DNA of 64,000 bases from Verrucomicrobiales bacterium (GTDB taxonomy: Bacteria > Verrucomicrobiota > Verrucomicrobiia > Verrucomicrobiales > DEV007), in the NCBI GenBank assembly GCA_029212615.1, contig JARGPJ010000002.1, positions 1-64,000 of the forward strand, in the 5' to 3' direction. Below, in pieces: positions 16,856-25,236 of the stretch. The position numbers were made by a program, and so were the translations under genes. Each line of letters begins with the position of its first letter. Position 1 is the stretch's first letter. A model generated the notes under the pieces. The model searched no databases. It saw only the letters and a program-made list of their open reading frames with translations, and was not told the DNA's origin.

Positions 16856-18847
16856 ATGAAACTTCACAGCTCAAACTTACTACTGGTCGCGATCGCCTGC
16901 ATTGCCAGCCTCGCTGCGGCGGCTACCGCAGCTCCGGAGCGTCCACCAAACATCATCCTCTTTCTAGTCGATGACATGGGCTGGACCGATGGCGGTGTCT
17001 TTGGTTCCGACTACTACGAGACGCCTAACATCGATGCCTTCGCCCGGGAAGGGATGCGTTTCACCAGCGCCTATGCGCATCCGCTCTGCTCTCCCAGCCG
17101 GGCTTCGATCCTGACAGGCCAGGAGGAATCCCGGCACGGCATTCTCTCGGCCCACGGACACCTGGAGCCGGAACCGTGGCGCCCACAGGTTTATCAGTCT
17201 GCCACCCTCAGAGATGAATACCTACTCACGAAGAGCCGCCGTTATCTGGATCCCAAAGCAACCACCCTTGCTGAAGCCTTTCTTGGCGCAGGCTATCGCA
17301 CCGCTCACCTGGGTAAATGGCATCTCGGCCTGACTCAGGAACACTGGCCTGAAAACCACGGCTTCGAGGTCACCTTTCACGCCGCACCGGATCCAGGCCC
17401 TCCCGGTAGCACCTACTTTTCACCTCATGGAGTGCACCCGGACGGGCAACCTAGTCCTAATCATCGCGTCGGGAATATTGTCGACGGTCCCGAAGGCGAG
17501 CACATCGACGACCGCCTCGGGACTGAGGCGATCAAGTTCATCACGGAAAATAAAGACACGCCATTCTATCTGAATCTCTGGATGTATGATTGCCATGGCC
17601 CCTGGGAAGCCAAGCTCGACTACATCAAAGAGTTTGCCGAAAAAGAAACCAATCCCGATGGCCATACCAACCCTGTTTATGCCGCCATGCTCAAGACCAT
17701 GGATGATAACTTTGGGCGAGTCATGACTGCTCTCGATGAACTGGGCATCGCCGACGATACGATCGTCATCTTCTTCTCGGACAACGGAGGCAATACCCAC
17801 AGCATGGGAGCCGCTGAGCAAAAGCGAAGTCTCGCCAGTCCCAAACACCGGGCCCACAACTACACCAGGATCTATAACGAATATGCCGGGATCCAATACC
17901 CGACCAACAACCTCGGTCTGCGCGAAGGCAAGGGGAAGCTATACGAAGGAGGCGAACGCGTGCCGATGATCATGAGATGGCCCGGTCATATACCTGCCGG
18001 TACGACCAGCGATGCGATTGTGAATAACATCGATCTATACCCGACTCTACTGGAGCTGACCGGTCAACCCACACCCGATGGTCACATCATCGATGGAGAA
18101 TCTTTTGCAGCGACCCTCATCAACGAAGATGCGGGCTCTGGACGAACGACAGTCAGCTATTTTCCCTACCATGGCGGAGGGATCTCTGTCAGGGTAGGGG
18201 ACTGGAAGCTGATCCAACGATACACCCGCAAGCCGGACAGCTACGACGGTCTCGTCGAACTCTTCAACCTCAAGGATGACCTTGGCGAAACCAACAACCT
18301 CGCCAGTGCCATGCCGGAGAAGGTCGCCGAGTTCAGCAAACTGATCGATGCGCACTTTGAGAAAACCGGGGGACTCGCGCCGAAGCGAAATCCCAGCTAC
18401 CAACCTCAAGCCGCCGCCCCGGGCAAATCAGCCGATCCGTCCCGAGGCCTCGTTCCGAAGCAAAGCAAAACCAGCTTGAATGAGGGAACTTTGCGCGCCA
18501 CCCCAACCGGAGGGGGGGCTTTCCTGGGTACCGCCCAGGTCAAGAGTCAGGGGCCGCTTACCTTGCACCTGCGTGCCCGTAGCGTCGATGGTAAGGAAGG
18601 TGTCGGACGTGTCGAATGGAAAGAAAGTCATCAGACGGAATTTCCCGAGGAGCCGCAATTTGTCTCATACGTGCTTCCCGAAGGAGAAAACTGGCACGAC
18701 ATTCGCGTCGATGTTCCCGTTGCAAAAGAAAGCGACCTTCTGCGGATTCACCTGGCCGGAGGCAAAGCGATGGAGATCCAATCAATTCGATGGACCGCCA
18801 AGGGCAAGACCCTCAAAGAGTGGGACTTTGCAAACTCCGCTCCATGA
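16856..18847 (+). CDS. exported sulfatase with extra C-terminal beta domain
   Basis: A 663-residue S1-type sulfatase. After a signal peptide (about 1-26) come LVDDMGW (Asp39, Asp40), the formylglycine site Cys78-Ser-Pro-Ser-Arg82, HLGKWHLG, a SDNGG motif and GxRxP (GERVPMIMRWPGH). The catalytic part ends near residue 510. The remaining about 150 residues carry an added domain (LTLHLRARSVDG, VEWKESHQTEFPEE, WDFANSAP) that reads like a beta-sandwich or glycan-binding module and is linked by a Pro/Lys-rich stretch. The protein is clearly longer than its neighbours (438-512 residues). It is divergent from the DUF4838 gene. Maturation of Cys78 needs a factor outside the window. Confidence 0.9.
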   Translation: MKLHSSNLLLVAIACIASLAAAATAAPERPPNIILFLVDDMGWTDGGVFGSDYYETPNIDAFAREGMRFTSAYAHPLCSPSRASILTGQEESRHGILSAHGHLEPEPWRPQVYQSATLRDEYLLTKSRRYLDPKATTLAEAFLGAGYRTAHLGKWHLGLTQEHWPENHGFEVTFHAAPDPGPPGSTYFSPHGVHPDGQPSPNHRVGNIVDGPEGEHIDDRLGTEAIKFITENKDTPFYLNLWMYDCHGPWEAKLDYIKEFAEKETNPDGHTNPVYAAMLKTMDDNFGRVMTALDELGIADDTIVIFFSDNGGNTHSMGAAEQKRSLASPKHRAHNYTRIYNEYAGIQYPTNNLGLREGKGKLYEGGERVPMIMRWPGHIPAGTTSDAIVNNIDLYPTLLELTGQPTPDGHIIDGESFAATLINEDAGSGRTTVSYFPYHGGGISVRVGDWKLIQRYTRKPDSYDGLVELFNLKDDLGETNNLASAMPEKVAEFSKLIDAHFEKTGGLAPKRNPSYQPQAAAPGKSADPSRGLVPKQSKTSLNEGTLRATPTGGGAFLGTAQVKSQGPLTLHLRARSVDGKEGVGRVEWKESHQTEFPEEPQFVSYVLPEGENWHDIRVDVPVAKESDLLRIHLAGGKAMEIQSIRWTAKGKTLKEWDFANSAP

Positions 18848-19166
18848 ACCGACCCGAGAGAAAGTAAGAAACAGGATTCGTCTCTGCCGCCCGATTCCTC
18901 AAGGAAATCAGGCGGGTGTACGCTCGCGGACGAAAACGCAGACTAATCGCCGGCCTGCCCAGTCGGGAGTTTCGCTTCCGCAACAGGCTATAGTCGTTAC
19001 TCGGAGAATCCTGTATGTCCTTTGCCGGATTTCCACTCCCGCTGAAAGTGAGAGGAGGGGGCTGGACCCGTCCTGCAACGCCGCGTTCTTGCGAAAACTC
19101 GAGTCGTGCTATGCTTGATGAGGCGCGTTCGAACCAGGTGCGCAAGCCGATTGGAACATGAGACTC
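18848..19166. other. intergenic region between convergent genes, with hairpin
   Basis: About 320 bases separate the ends of two convergent genes. An imperfect hairpin at 18887-18915 pairs CCGCC with GGCGG and GATT with AATC around a TCAA tetraloop-like turn, about 40 bases after the sulfatase stop. This is a plausible terminator without T-run. A minus-strand open frame here shows no protein-like features. Confidence 0.4.
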
Positions 19167-19664
19167 CTATTTACTTGAGGAAATGGAGCCGTCTTCCTCG
19201 AAGACGACGATTCGGTCGGGTTGCTTGGGGTGTTCGATTTCGATCAGGTAACGCACTTTTCCTTCAATGACCTCTTTCTCGATGTCGTTTATCTGGGCGC
19301 GACGCTTGACCTGTTGTTCAACGGAATGACGAACCGGTTCCGGGATATCCCGAAGACGCATTTCCTCGAGGATTTTCCGGAGCGATCCATCACCGGCGAT
19401 GTAGAGCTTCGCTCCCCGGAAGCCTTTGAGATCGATCTCGACGAGGTAGAGGACATGATCATTGATCCGGATCGCCTTGATTTCATCCAGCTTTCCTCCC
19501 CGCAGATTCTTCTCGATGGTTGATTGGACGGGGATCGGACATTTGGAGAGTCGGATTTTCTCAGCGTGCGAGCTCAAGCTCGCGGCGGAGCAGGCAAGGC
19601 ACAGCCCTGCAATGCGAAATCGTTGCGACGCCTGTTTGAGTAATGACCGTTCTACCTGAGACAC
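19167..19664 (-). CDS. exported PepSY-like protein
   Basis: A 165-residue protein with a signal-like hydrophobic stretch FRIAGLCLACSAASLSSHA near residues 16-35. Two PepSY-like units follow, each a helix (PVQSTIEKNLRGGKLDEI; PVRHSVEQQVKRRAQINDI) plus a strand pair (YLVEIDLKG with LYIAGDGSLRKI; YLIEIEHPKQ with VVFEEDGSI). Similar small PepSY-like proteins are common in PVC bacteria and are often found next to two-component systems. It diverges from the gene at 19843, a related protein, and from the kinase pair after it. Function is not established; binding or sensing of a periplasmic ligand is an inference. Confidence 0.65.
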   Translation of the reverse strand: MSQVERSLLKQASQRFRIAGLCLACSAASLSSHAEKIRLSKCPIPVQSTIEKNLRGGKLDEIKAIRINDHVLYLVEIDLKGFRGAKLYIAGDGSLRKILEEMRLRDIPEPVRHSVEQQVKRRAQINDIEKEVIEGKVRYLIEIEHPKQPDRIVVFEEDGSISSSK

Positions 19665-19842
19665 TCGCTTAATCTACCCGCAAACATGAGGAGAAGATGA
19701 GGAATTTACAAAAAATTCTCATCCCGGGCTGATTTGTCTCACGCGCTCATCAGGCTGTCATCTTGGTGCGCAATGCTGGCTTCGTAAAGCTTCTTTGTCA
19801 GGTCCAACGGATCACCAGGAAACCTCAACCAACCATCAAAAA

Positions 19843-20325
19843 ATGAAGACATCATACCTTGCCCCCTCGCGCCTTGCTTCGCTGTTCAGTGGACTTCCCA
19901 TGGAACAGGTGTTTAAAGAAATTTCACTGGAGGACTGCCCGCCGGAAGTTCTTGCTGCAGTCGATGGATGTTTTGAGTCTGGACGTGTCGAGCGGATTCT
20001 GGTGGGGCGGGCCAGTCGGAGACCTTGCTTCTTCGTCGAAGTTGCGCTCGCTGAGAATCGCGTCAGCAAACTGCAGATCTCAGAGGACGGCGAGTTGTTG
20101 AGTCGTGTCGATGGAATGGGCAAATCGGATCTGCCGCGGACGGTTAAGTCTGCGATGACCGATTTCTTGAATGCCGGCGCTCGTTTTGATGCGGCAGACC
20201 GGGTGTTTACCCCGGATCACGAGGAATTTCATATTGAGCTCGACCTCGGCGACAACCTTGATTTGCATCTCTTTCTCGATGATCGGGGCGTCCTGCTGAG
20301 ACAGCACGAGGTGGGGGACTTCTGA
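19843..20325 (+). CDS. PepSY-like protein upstream of the two-component system
   Basis: A 160-residue protein from ATG at 19843 (an earlier start at 19795 would add 16 unconvincing residues). Two repeats share the helix-then-strands pattern of the divergent neighbour: CPPEVLAAVDGCFESGRV with FFVEVALAE and LQISEDGELLSRV, then LPRTVKSAMTDFLNAGARF with FHIELDLGD and LFLDDRGVLLR. No strong signal peptide is visible, so it may be cytoplasmic or use an atypical export signal. It is followed after 140 bases by the response regulator. Paralogy with the gene at 19167 is evident by eye. Confidence 0.6.
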   Translation: MKTSYLAPSRLASLFSGLPMEQVFKEISLEDCPPEVLAAVDGCFESGRVERILVGRASRRPCFFVEVALAENRVSKLQISEDGELLSRVDGMGKSDLPRTVKSAMTDFLNAGARFDAADRVFTPDHEEFHIELDLGDNLDLHLFLDDRGVLLRQHEVGDF

Positions 20326-20465
20326 GACCCTTACCCTCTCGTGGTCCGGCTGGCAGGGGGGCGCGCTTCGATTAGGATCTCGTGAGTCAGGCCTCATCGA
20401 GCATATCTGTTGATGCGCGGTTGCGCGAGCTGGAACTCTGGCCGGATTGCGATAGTCTCTCTGCG

Positions 20466-21140
20466 ATGCGTCTCTTGTTAGTTGAAGATTCTGAAAGGTT
20501 GCGAAGGAACCTCGCGAAGGCTTTATCGAAGCTTGGGCACGCCGTCGATGAGGCTGCAGAAGGGGAGGAAGCCGCGGCAACGGTTCTGGTGAATGATTAT
20601 GACGTTATCGTTCTGGATCTGATGCTTCCGGGGAGAAGCGGCCTTGAGTTGTTGAGTGAATGGCGGCAACGGCGCGAAACGGTGCCCGTTTTGATTCTAA
20701 CGGCTCTCGATGCAGTGGAGGACAGAGTTCGAGGGCTTGCGATGGGGGCAGACGATTACCTGGTGAAACCGTTTGCGATTGAGGAACTGGTGGCCCGCCT
20801 TGAGGCTCTCGTGAGGCGCAGCCGTGGCACCGGCGATTCGCGGATCACGGTGGGTGACTTCCAGATCGATTTAGCCGCCCGCATCGTGAAGCGTGGCGAG
20901 GTTGAGGTGATTCTCACGGCGCGGGAATTTTCGCTGCTTGAATGTCTCGCCCGGCATCACGGGCGGGTCATGAGTCGGGAGGAAATTGAAGCAAAACTCT
21001 ACGGCGAAGCCGGAAGCCCGGTGAGCAATGCGGTCGATGTGGCAGTGTATGCTTTGCGGAGAAAACTCTCTCCCGGTGATTCACCGCCGATCATTCATAC
21101 GAGGAGAGGGATCGGTTACGTGATGCAGGAGAAGCCATGA
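20466..21140 (+). CDS. OmpR/PhoB-family response regulator
   Basis: A 224-residue regulator from ATG at 20466. A GTG at 20382 would add 28 residues not found in the family. The receiver domain has the acidic pair Glu7/Asp8, the phospho-acceptor Asp51 (VLDLMLPG), Thr79 and Lys101 (YLVKPF). The C-terminal winged helix contains LTAREFSLLECLARHHGRVMS, here noted as LTAREFSLLE and HHGRVMSREEIE, and ends GIGYVM. Its stop overlaps the kinase start by four bases. It resembles the QseB/PmrA branch in length and layout. Likely targets are the adjacent PepSY-like genes or envelope functions. Confidence 0.93.
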   Translation: MRLLLVEDSERLRRNLAKALSKLGHAVDEAAEGEEAAATVLVNDYDVIVLDLMLPGRSGLELLSEWRQRRETVPVLILTALDAVEDRVRGLAMGADDYLVKPFAIEELVARLEALVRRSRGTGDSRITVGDFQIDLAARIVKRGEVEVILTAREFSLLECLARHHGRVMSREEIEAKLYGEAGSPVSNAVDVAVYALRRKLSPGDSPPIIHTRRGIGYVMQEKP

Positions 21141-22531
21141 GGTCGATCCGAAGCAATCTGGCAAGGAGCCTGGGAGGCGCAGCCCTTGCGACTCTGTTTG
21201 TCGGCGGCGGCGGGCTGTATCTCTCTCTTCGGGGAGCGCTTGAAAAGCAGTTTGACGATGTTCTCATCGCCAAAACAGAGGCGCTCATCATGGCTTCTGA
21301 GATTGAGGACAATGAGTTGGAGATCGATCTCGATGTGCAGACGTTCGCGGGGTTCGGCACCGGGGTGAGGGGAGACTATTTCATCGTGTTCGGGGAAGAG
21401 GGGGATGTCGTGATGCGCTCGCCTTCGCTGGGGGGCGTGGAATTGACTGCTCCTCCTCAGTTCGAGGAGACTCCGGAAGGGGTGTCGAGAATTCGCCTGC
21501 CGGAGAATGTTTCCGGTCGTGCCTATTGGACCAGTTATGAACCTCCGGTCGACAAGGCGGAAACCGGAGGTGTGGTCTCACCGCATTTGAAAATTCTGGT
21601 GGCCGGCTCCGATGCGATTCTGCGCCGTACCTTGCGGACGACGGCATTGTTCATTTCGATCTTCGGAACGATCGGGGTGATTCTGACGGTCGTCATATCC
21701 AAGTCGGGCGTCCGGTCGGGTCTGAAGCCTCTCGATCGACTCAGCGAAGAAGTCGAGAGAATTGACGTGGCCAGCCTCGCGAGGCGCCTTCCCGCCGAAG
21801 GAATGCCTCAGGAGCTTTTGGCGATCGGGTCCAAAATCAATGAGCTTCTCGCGCGGCTAGAGGATTCTTTCGGGCGTGAGAAACGATTCACCAGCAACGC
21901 TGCTCATGAACTGAGAACACCACTCGCGGAGTTGCGGACGATGGTGGAACTGGGGACCCGGTGGCCGGAGGAATTCACGGAAGAACATGGGAATGAAATG
22001 CTCGAAGTTATTGCTGAACTGGATGCTTTGTTAGGCACCCTTGCATTGCTGGCGAGGGCTGAGGCGGGAGTCAGGCAGGACAGGGAACCCATTTGTCTGC
22101 GGGATTTTCTGTCAGAGCAGATCGATCGGGTGGACTCGAAGGTCAGGGAGCGGCGACTTGAGATCCTACTCGATGTGAATGATGAGGAAGGGTTCCGTTC
22201 GGATCCGATGTTGTTTCGGGCAGTCCTCCAAAATCTGCTCGATAATGCCGTCGACTATGCTCCTGAGGGGAGCTTGATCCGGGTCGAAGCGACCCGGGAT
22301 CGCCTGGTCGTGGAGAACGAGGTCTATGACCTGGTGGAGGAGGACCTTCCCCAGCTCTTTGCGCGCTTCTGGCGAAAATCGAAATCTCGAAGCGAGAAAG
22401 GCCACTCCGGGCTCGGGCTTTCCGTGGTCAGGGCTGTAGCCGAACATTTCGGAGGCGCTTGCCGCGCCGAGCTCATCGAAGGAAGACTCCGGGTGGAGGT
22501 GCGCTGGGCTATTGTTCCCGGAGGGGAGTAG
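21137..22531 (+). CDS. sensor histidine kinase
   Basis: A 464-residue membrane kinase. Membrane segments lie near residues 12-31 and 168-188, enclosing a periplasmic sensor of about 135 residues. A HAMP-like linker (GLKPLDRLSEEVERID) leads to the HisKA box with phospho-acceptor His257 (NAAHELRTPL), the N box (LQNLLDNAVDYAPEG), and the G box (GHSGLGLSVV). It starts inside the regulator stop (ATGA at 21137-21140), so the two are co-translated. The signal is unknown. Association with PepSY-like proteins suggests an envelope-stress or metal cue, which is inference. Confidence 0.93.
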   Translation: MRSIRSNLARSLGGAALATLFVGGGGLYLSLRGALEKQFDDVLIAKTEALIMASEIEDNELEIDLDVQTFAGFGTGVRGDYFIVFGEEGDVVMRSPSLGGVELTAPPQFEETPEGVSRIRLPENVSGRAYWTSYEPPVDKAETGGVVSPHLKILVAGSDAILRRTLRTTALFISIFGTIGVILTVVISKSGVRSGLKPLDRLSEEVERIDVASLARRLPAEGMPQELLAIGSKINELLARLEDSFGREKRFTSNAAHELRTPLAELRTMVELGTRWPEEFTEEHGNEMLEVIAELDALLGTLALLARAEAGVRQDREPICLRDFLSEQIDRVDSKVRERRLEILLDVNDEEGFRSDPMLFRAVLQNLLDNAVDYAPEGSLIRVEATRDRLVVENEVYDLVEEDLPQLFARFWRKSKSRSEKGHSGLGLSVVRAVAEHFGGACRAELIEGRLRVEVRWAIVPGGE

Positions 22532-22653
22532 GGCACAGGAAATGCACGAGCCGGGGAATCGGCCGGGAGGCACTGAGCGGGCATGAGTATCAGCGAGGGA
22601 GGCGCTTTCTCATGCCGCTTTCCGGGCTTCTATCGATCTTGCTGGATCAGCTC

Positions 22654-24555
22654 TCACCAACCGCCACCACCACCTCCTCCGCCGCCACCGCCGGAATACC
22701 CACCCCCGCTGGAGCGGGAGCCGGAGCTGGAGCCGGGAGCAGTGGAGGATGAAGCGACCGCCGAGGCAAGGGTGGCACCGACGGCGGAAGCGATCATGGT
22801 GGATCCAAGGTCGGCATTTTGGGAAACGCCGTGATACCAGTTCGGCCGGTAGGTGGATTCGCCGCTGGCGACCGCCGCCATTTCGAGGACGGAGGAGAAG
22901 CGCTCCGACCATTTCTGCTCGACGTCGAGAGCGAGGGCATAGGGGAGATAAGCTTCGTAGGTTTCCACGGTGTCTTCCGGTGGATGGTAGTCTCTCAGTT
23001 CGTCGCGCTCGGCCACGGAAAGGTAGAGGCGGAATCCATCGATCCGGTCCATGAGTCGACGACCGATCCGGGTCGGCGCTTTAAGGAGATGGTGGAAGAG
23101 CGCCATGAGCCCGAGTCCTGCGAGGAGCAGTCCCATGACCCAGGGGTTCAGATAAATCGACATCATGAAGAACAGCGCTGCCATTCCAATCCAGACCGCT
23201 ACGGCTATGGGGAGTTTCCACCACCCCGGGTGGAATACCCCCTCCGTGAGAACATCGGCGAAGACCGACGTCGTCCAGGGATAGAAGACCACGAAGAGAA
23301 TGCCCAGGAAGATTCCACAAGTGAAGGCTTTGCCGAAGTCAGGTGCTTCGAGAAGGGTGAGGGCCAGGATCAGGAAGAGGCCGCCACTGCCGACCAACCA
23401 CCACCGGAAATTGGTGCGGAAATAGACTTTATCGATTTCCTTTTTCAGACTCGCTTCAAGCGTCCTTTTCGCATTGCGGATCCGGGCGTGATTTAAGGTC
23501 TTCAGTTCCAGCGTTTTGCTTCGCCCAGTGAAGAGGCGATCGAGGACGGCTTGTTCACGATTGGTGAGCGGTTTGCCTTTGGAGCGCTTTGTGAGGGTGA
23601 AGCTTCTTTTCTTTTTTTCCTCAATGTCTATCCAGCCCTTGGCAGCGAGTCCGAGGATAGCGACCGAATAGACTTCGTCGTCCATCGACATTCGGCTTAA
23701 ATACCGTGTCGCGGCCGGGGTCAGCTCTTCCGGGGGCGAAAACAGCGGAATGATGGTGCCCTTCGCCGGGTCGCGTCCGACGATGAGCCAGGCAAACAGA
23801 AAGTAGCCGGCGGCCATGACAAGACCGAAGATGCCAACGAAAATACCGACGTTATCAGCGAAGAGGTTGAGCGGTTTAGCAGAAGGTTTCACGAGGCCTT
23901 TCTGCCAGGTCACGACAATGGTTAAGCCCTCGCCGGGGAGAAAGGTCCGGGTTGAGTCAAATCGGGCTCCGCGGTCCGGGGCGGTGATCGAAACCGCTTC
24001 CTCTTTGCTGCCCCGCGTCCCGGCGTATCCGGATCGTTCGCCCACTACTGCGCCGGGTGGGAGCATCACCGTGGCTGATGTCTTTTCGATAGGAAAGGCC
24101 CATTCGTTGCCGGTGACGTTCCAATACAATTCGTCGTGCGTTTTAAAGAAGCCTACCTGGCGGTCCGTTTCGTAGACGAGAGTGTAGGTATAGTTGCCCG
24201 GCTCCAGCAGGACGCCGGATCGACCAATCCGGACGCGCACTCCGTTGGAGAGTGACTGAGTGATGTAGGGTTCCGTCTTACCGTCGCGGGTTACCCCGAG
24301 AACGGTGAATTCGACCGTTTGTTTTAATCCAAATTTGCCTTGATAGATCGTCGGAAAGTCGCGGTAAATGCCTCGTTGGATGGCACGGCCTTCCGCACGG
24401 ACCTGAATCGTTTCGGTCACCCGCAGGATTCCGTTTTCCTGCACGATGATCTCGCTGTCGAATGAGAGAATGGATTCCGCGGCTTTTGAGATTGAGCCGG
24501 ACAGTCCTGTTGCGACAAGAGCGAGGGTGGCGAAAAGTCTGCTGATTGATTTCAT
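22654..24555 (-). CDS. DUF2207 membrane protein with glycine-rich tail
   Basis: A 633-residue protein with signal peptide (ending SISKA), an extracytoplasmic DUF2207 domain (about 25-225; ESILSFDSEIIVQENG and TETIQVRAEG), a membrane segment near 235-255, a cytoplasmic region, two or three further membrane segments around 385-480, and a C-terminal run of Ser then glycines ending GGGGW. It begins one base after the LemA stop. LemA and DUF2207 (also called TPM-associated) genes are commonly paired in bacteria, but their role is not settled. The poly-Gly end is typical of the family and is not an artefact. Confidence 0.88.
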   Translation of the reverse strand: MKSISRLFATLALVATGLSGSISKAAESILSFDSEIIVQENGILRVTETIQVRAEGRAIQRGIYRDFPTIYQGKFGLKQTVEFTVLGVTRDGKTEPYITQSLSNGVRVRIGRSGVLLEPGNYTYTLVYETDRQVGFFKTHDELYWNVTGNEWAFPIEKTSATVMLPPGAVVGERSGYAGTRGSKEEAVSITAPDRGARFDSTRTFLPGEGLTIVVTWQKGLVKPSAKPLNLFADNVGIFVGIFGLVMAAGYFLFAWLIVGRDPAKGTIIPLFSPPEELTPAATRYLSRMSMDDEVYSVAILGLAAKGWIDIEEKKKRSFTLTKRSKGKPLTNREQAVLDRLFTGRSKTLELKTLNHARIRNAKRTLEASLKKEIDKVYFRTNFRWWLVGSGGLFLILALTLLEAPDFGKAFTCGIFLGILFVVFYPWTTSVFADVLTEGVFHPGWWKLPIAVAVWIGMAALFFMMSIYLNPWVMGLLLAGLGLMALFHHLLKAPTRIGRRLMDRIDGFRLYLSVAERDELRDYHPPEDTVETYEAYLPYALALDVEQKWSERFSSVLEMAAVASGESTYRPNWYHGVSQNADLGSTMIASAVGATLASAVASSSTAPGSSSGSRSSGGGYSGGGGGGGGGGGW

Positions 24556-24556
24556 C

Positions 24557-25126
24557 TTAGAGCGATACTTGCGGAGCTTGCCCCTCGGTCGACGTTTCCA
24601 GTTCGAAGAAATCTCCTCGCTGGAATTGGAGCGGTCCCGCGAGCAGGTTGGCGGGGAAGGATTCGATTATGGTGTTGTAGTCGCGCACGCTGCCGTTGTA
24701 GTAGCGCCGGGCGAACTGGATCTGATCTTCAATTTCCACGAGCTGATCCGAGAGTTGTCGGAAATTCCGGTCGGACTTGAGCTCCGGATATTTTTCGGAA
24801 AGGGCGAACAACTTCCGGAGCCCGGCAGTCACGTCGCGCTCCGGGATGCCGGCATCTGCGGGTCCATTCGCCGCCGCTGCCGCCCGTCGGGCTTCGGCCA
24901 CTTTTCCGAGAGTCTCACGTTCGTGAATCTGGAAGGTTTTGACGACTTCGACCAGGTTCGGCACGAGGTTGTGGCGGCGCTTCAACTGCACATCGATACC
25001 GCTCCAGGCTTCGGAGACCCGGTTGCGGTGCTTGACCATGCCATTGAAGAGAAGTGCGACACTGATCAGCCCGATCAGGGCAATTCCTAAAACGACGACA
25101 ATAATCGTGATGGTGGGGGTCAGCAT
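24557..25126 (-). CDS. lemA: LemA family protein
   Basis: A 189-residue LemA protein: one N-terminal membrane segment (ITIIVVVLGIALIGLISVAL), the marker sequence LFNGMVKHRNRVSEAW, then helices with KRRHNLVPNLVEVVK, LKSDRNFRQLSDQLVEIED and ARRYYNGSVRDYNTIIESFP. The family has a cytoplasmic or extracytoplasmic helical bundle of undefined function. It is first gene of a two-gene unit with the DUF2207 protein (one-base gap). Confidence 0.94.
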   Translation of the reverse strand: MLTPTITIIVVVLGIALIGLISVALLFNGMVKHRNRVSEAWSGIDVQLKRRHNLVPNLVEVVKTFQIHERETLGKVAEARRAAAAANGPADAGIPERDVTAGLRKLFALSEKYPELKSDRNFRQLSDQLVEIEDQIQFARRYYNGSVRDYNTIIESFPANLLAGPLQFQRGDFFELETSTEGQAPQVSL

Positions 25127-25236
25127 GAGGCGGAGTATACACGAGATGAGTGGAGTTCACCGGTGTAGTTCTGCGAATTTCCGGCAAGAGGATATCGCAT
25201 TCGCTTCAGGTGATTGCCCTGACTATTGGAAGGGAT

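Noticed and set aside
18813..19145. 110-codon minus-strand open frame
   Set aside because: Basic, Ser/Arg-rich, overlaps the end of a real gene; no convincing start.
22583..22834. Pro-rich open frame
   Set aside because: Opposite strand of the poly-Gly tail of the DUF2207 gene; apparent Pro repeats are an artefact.
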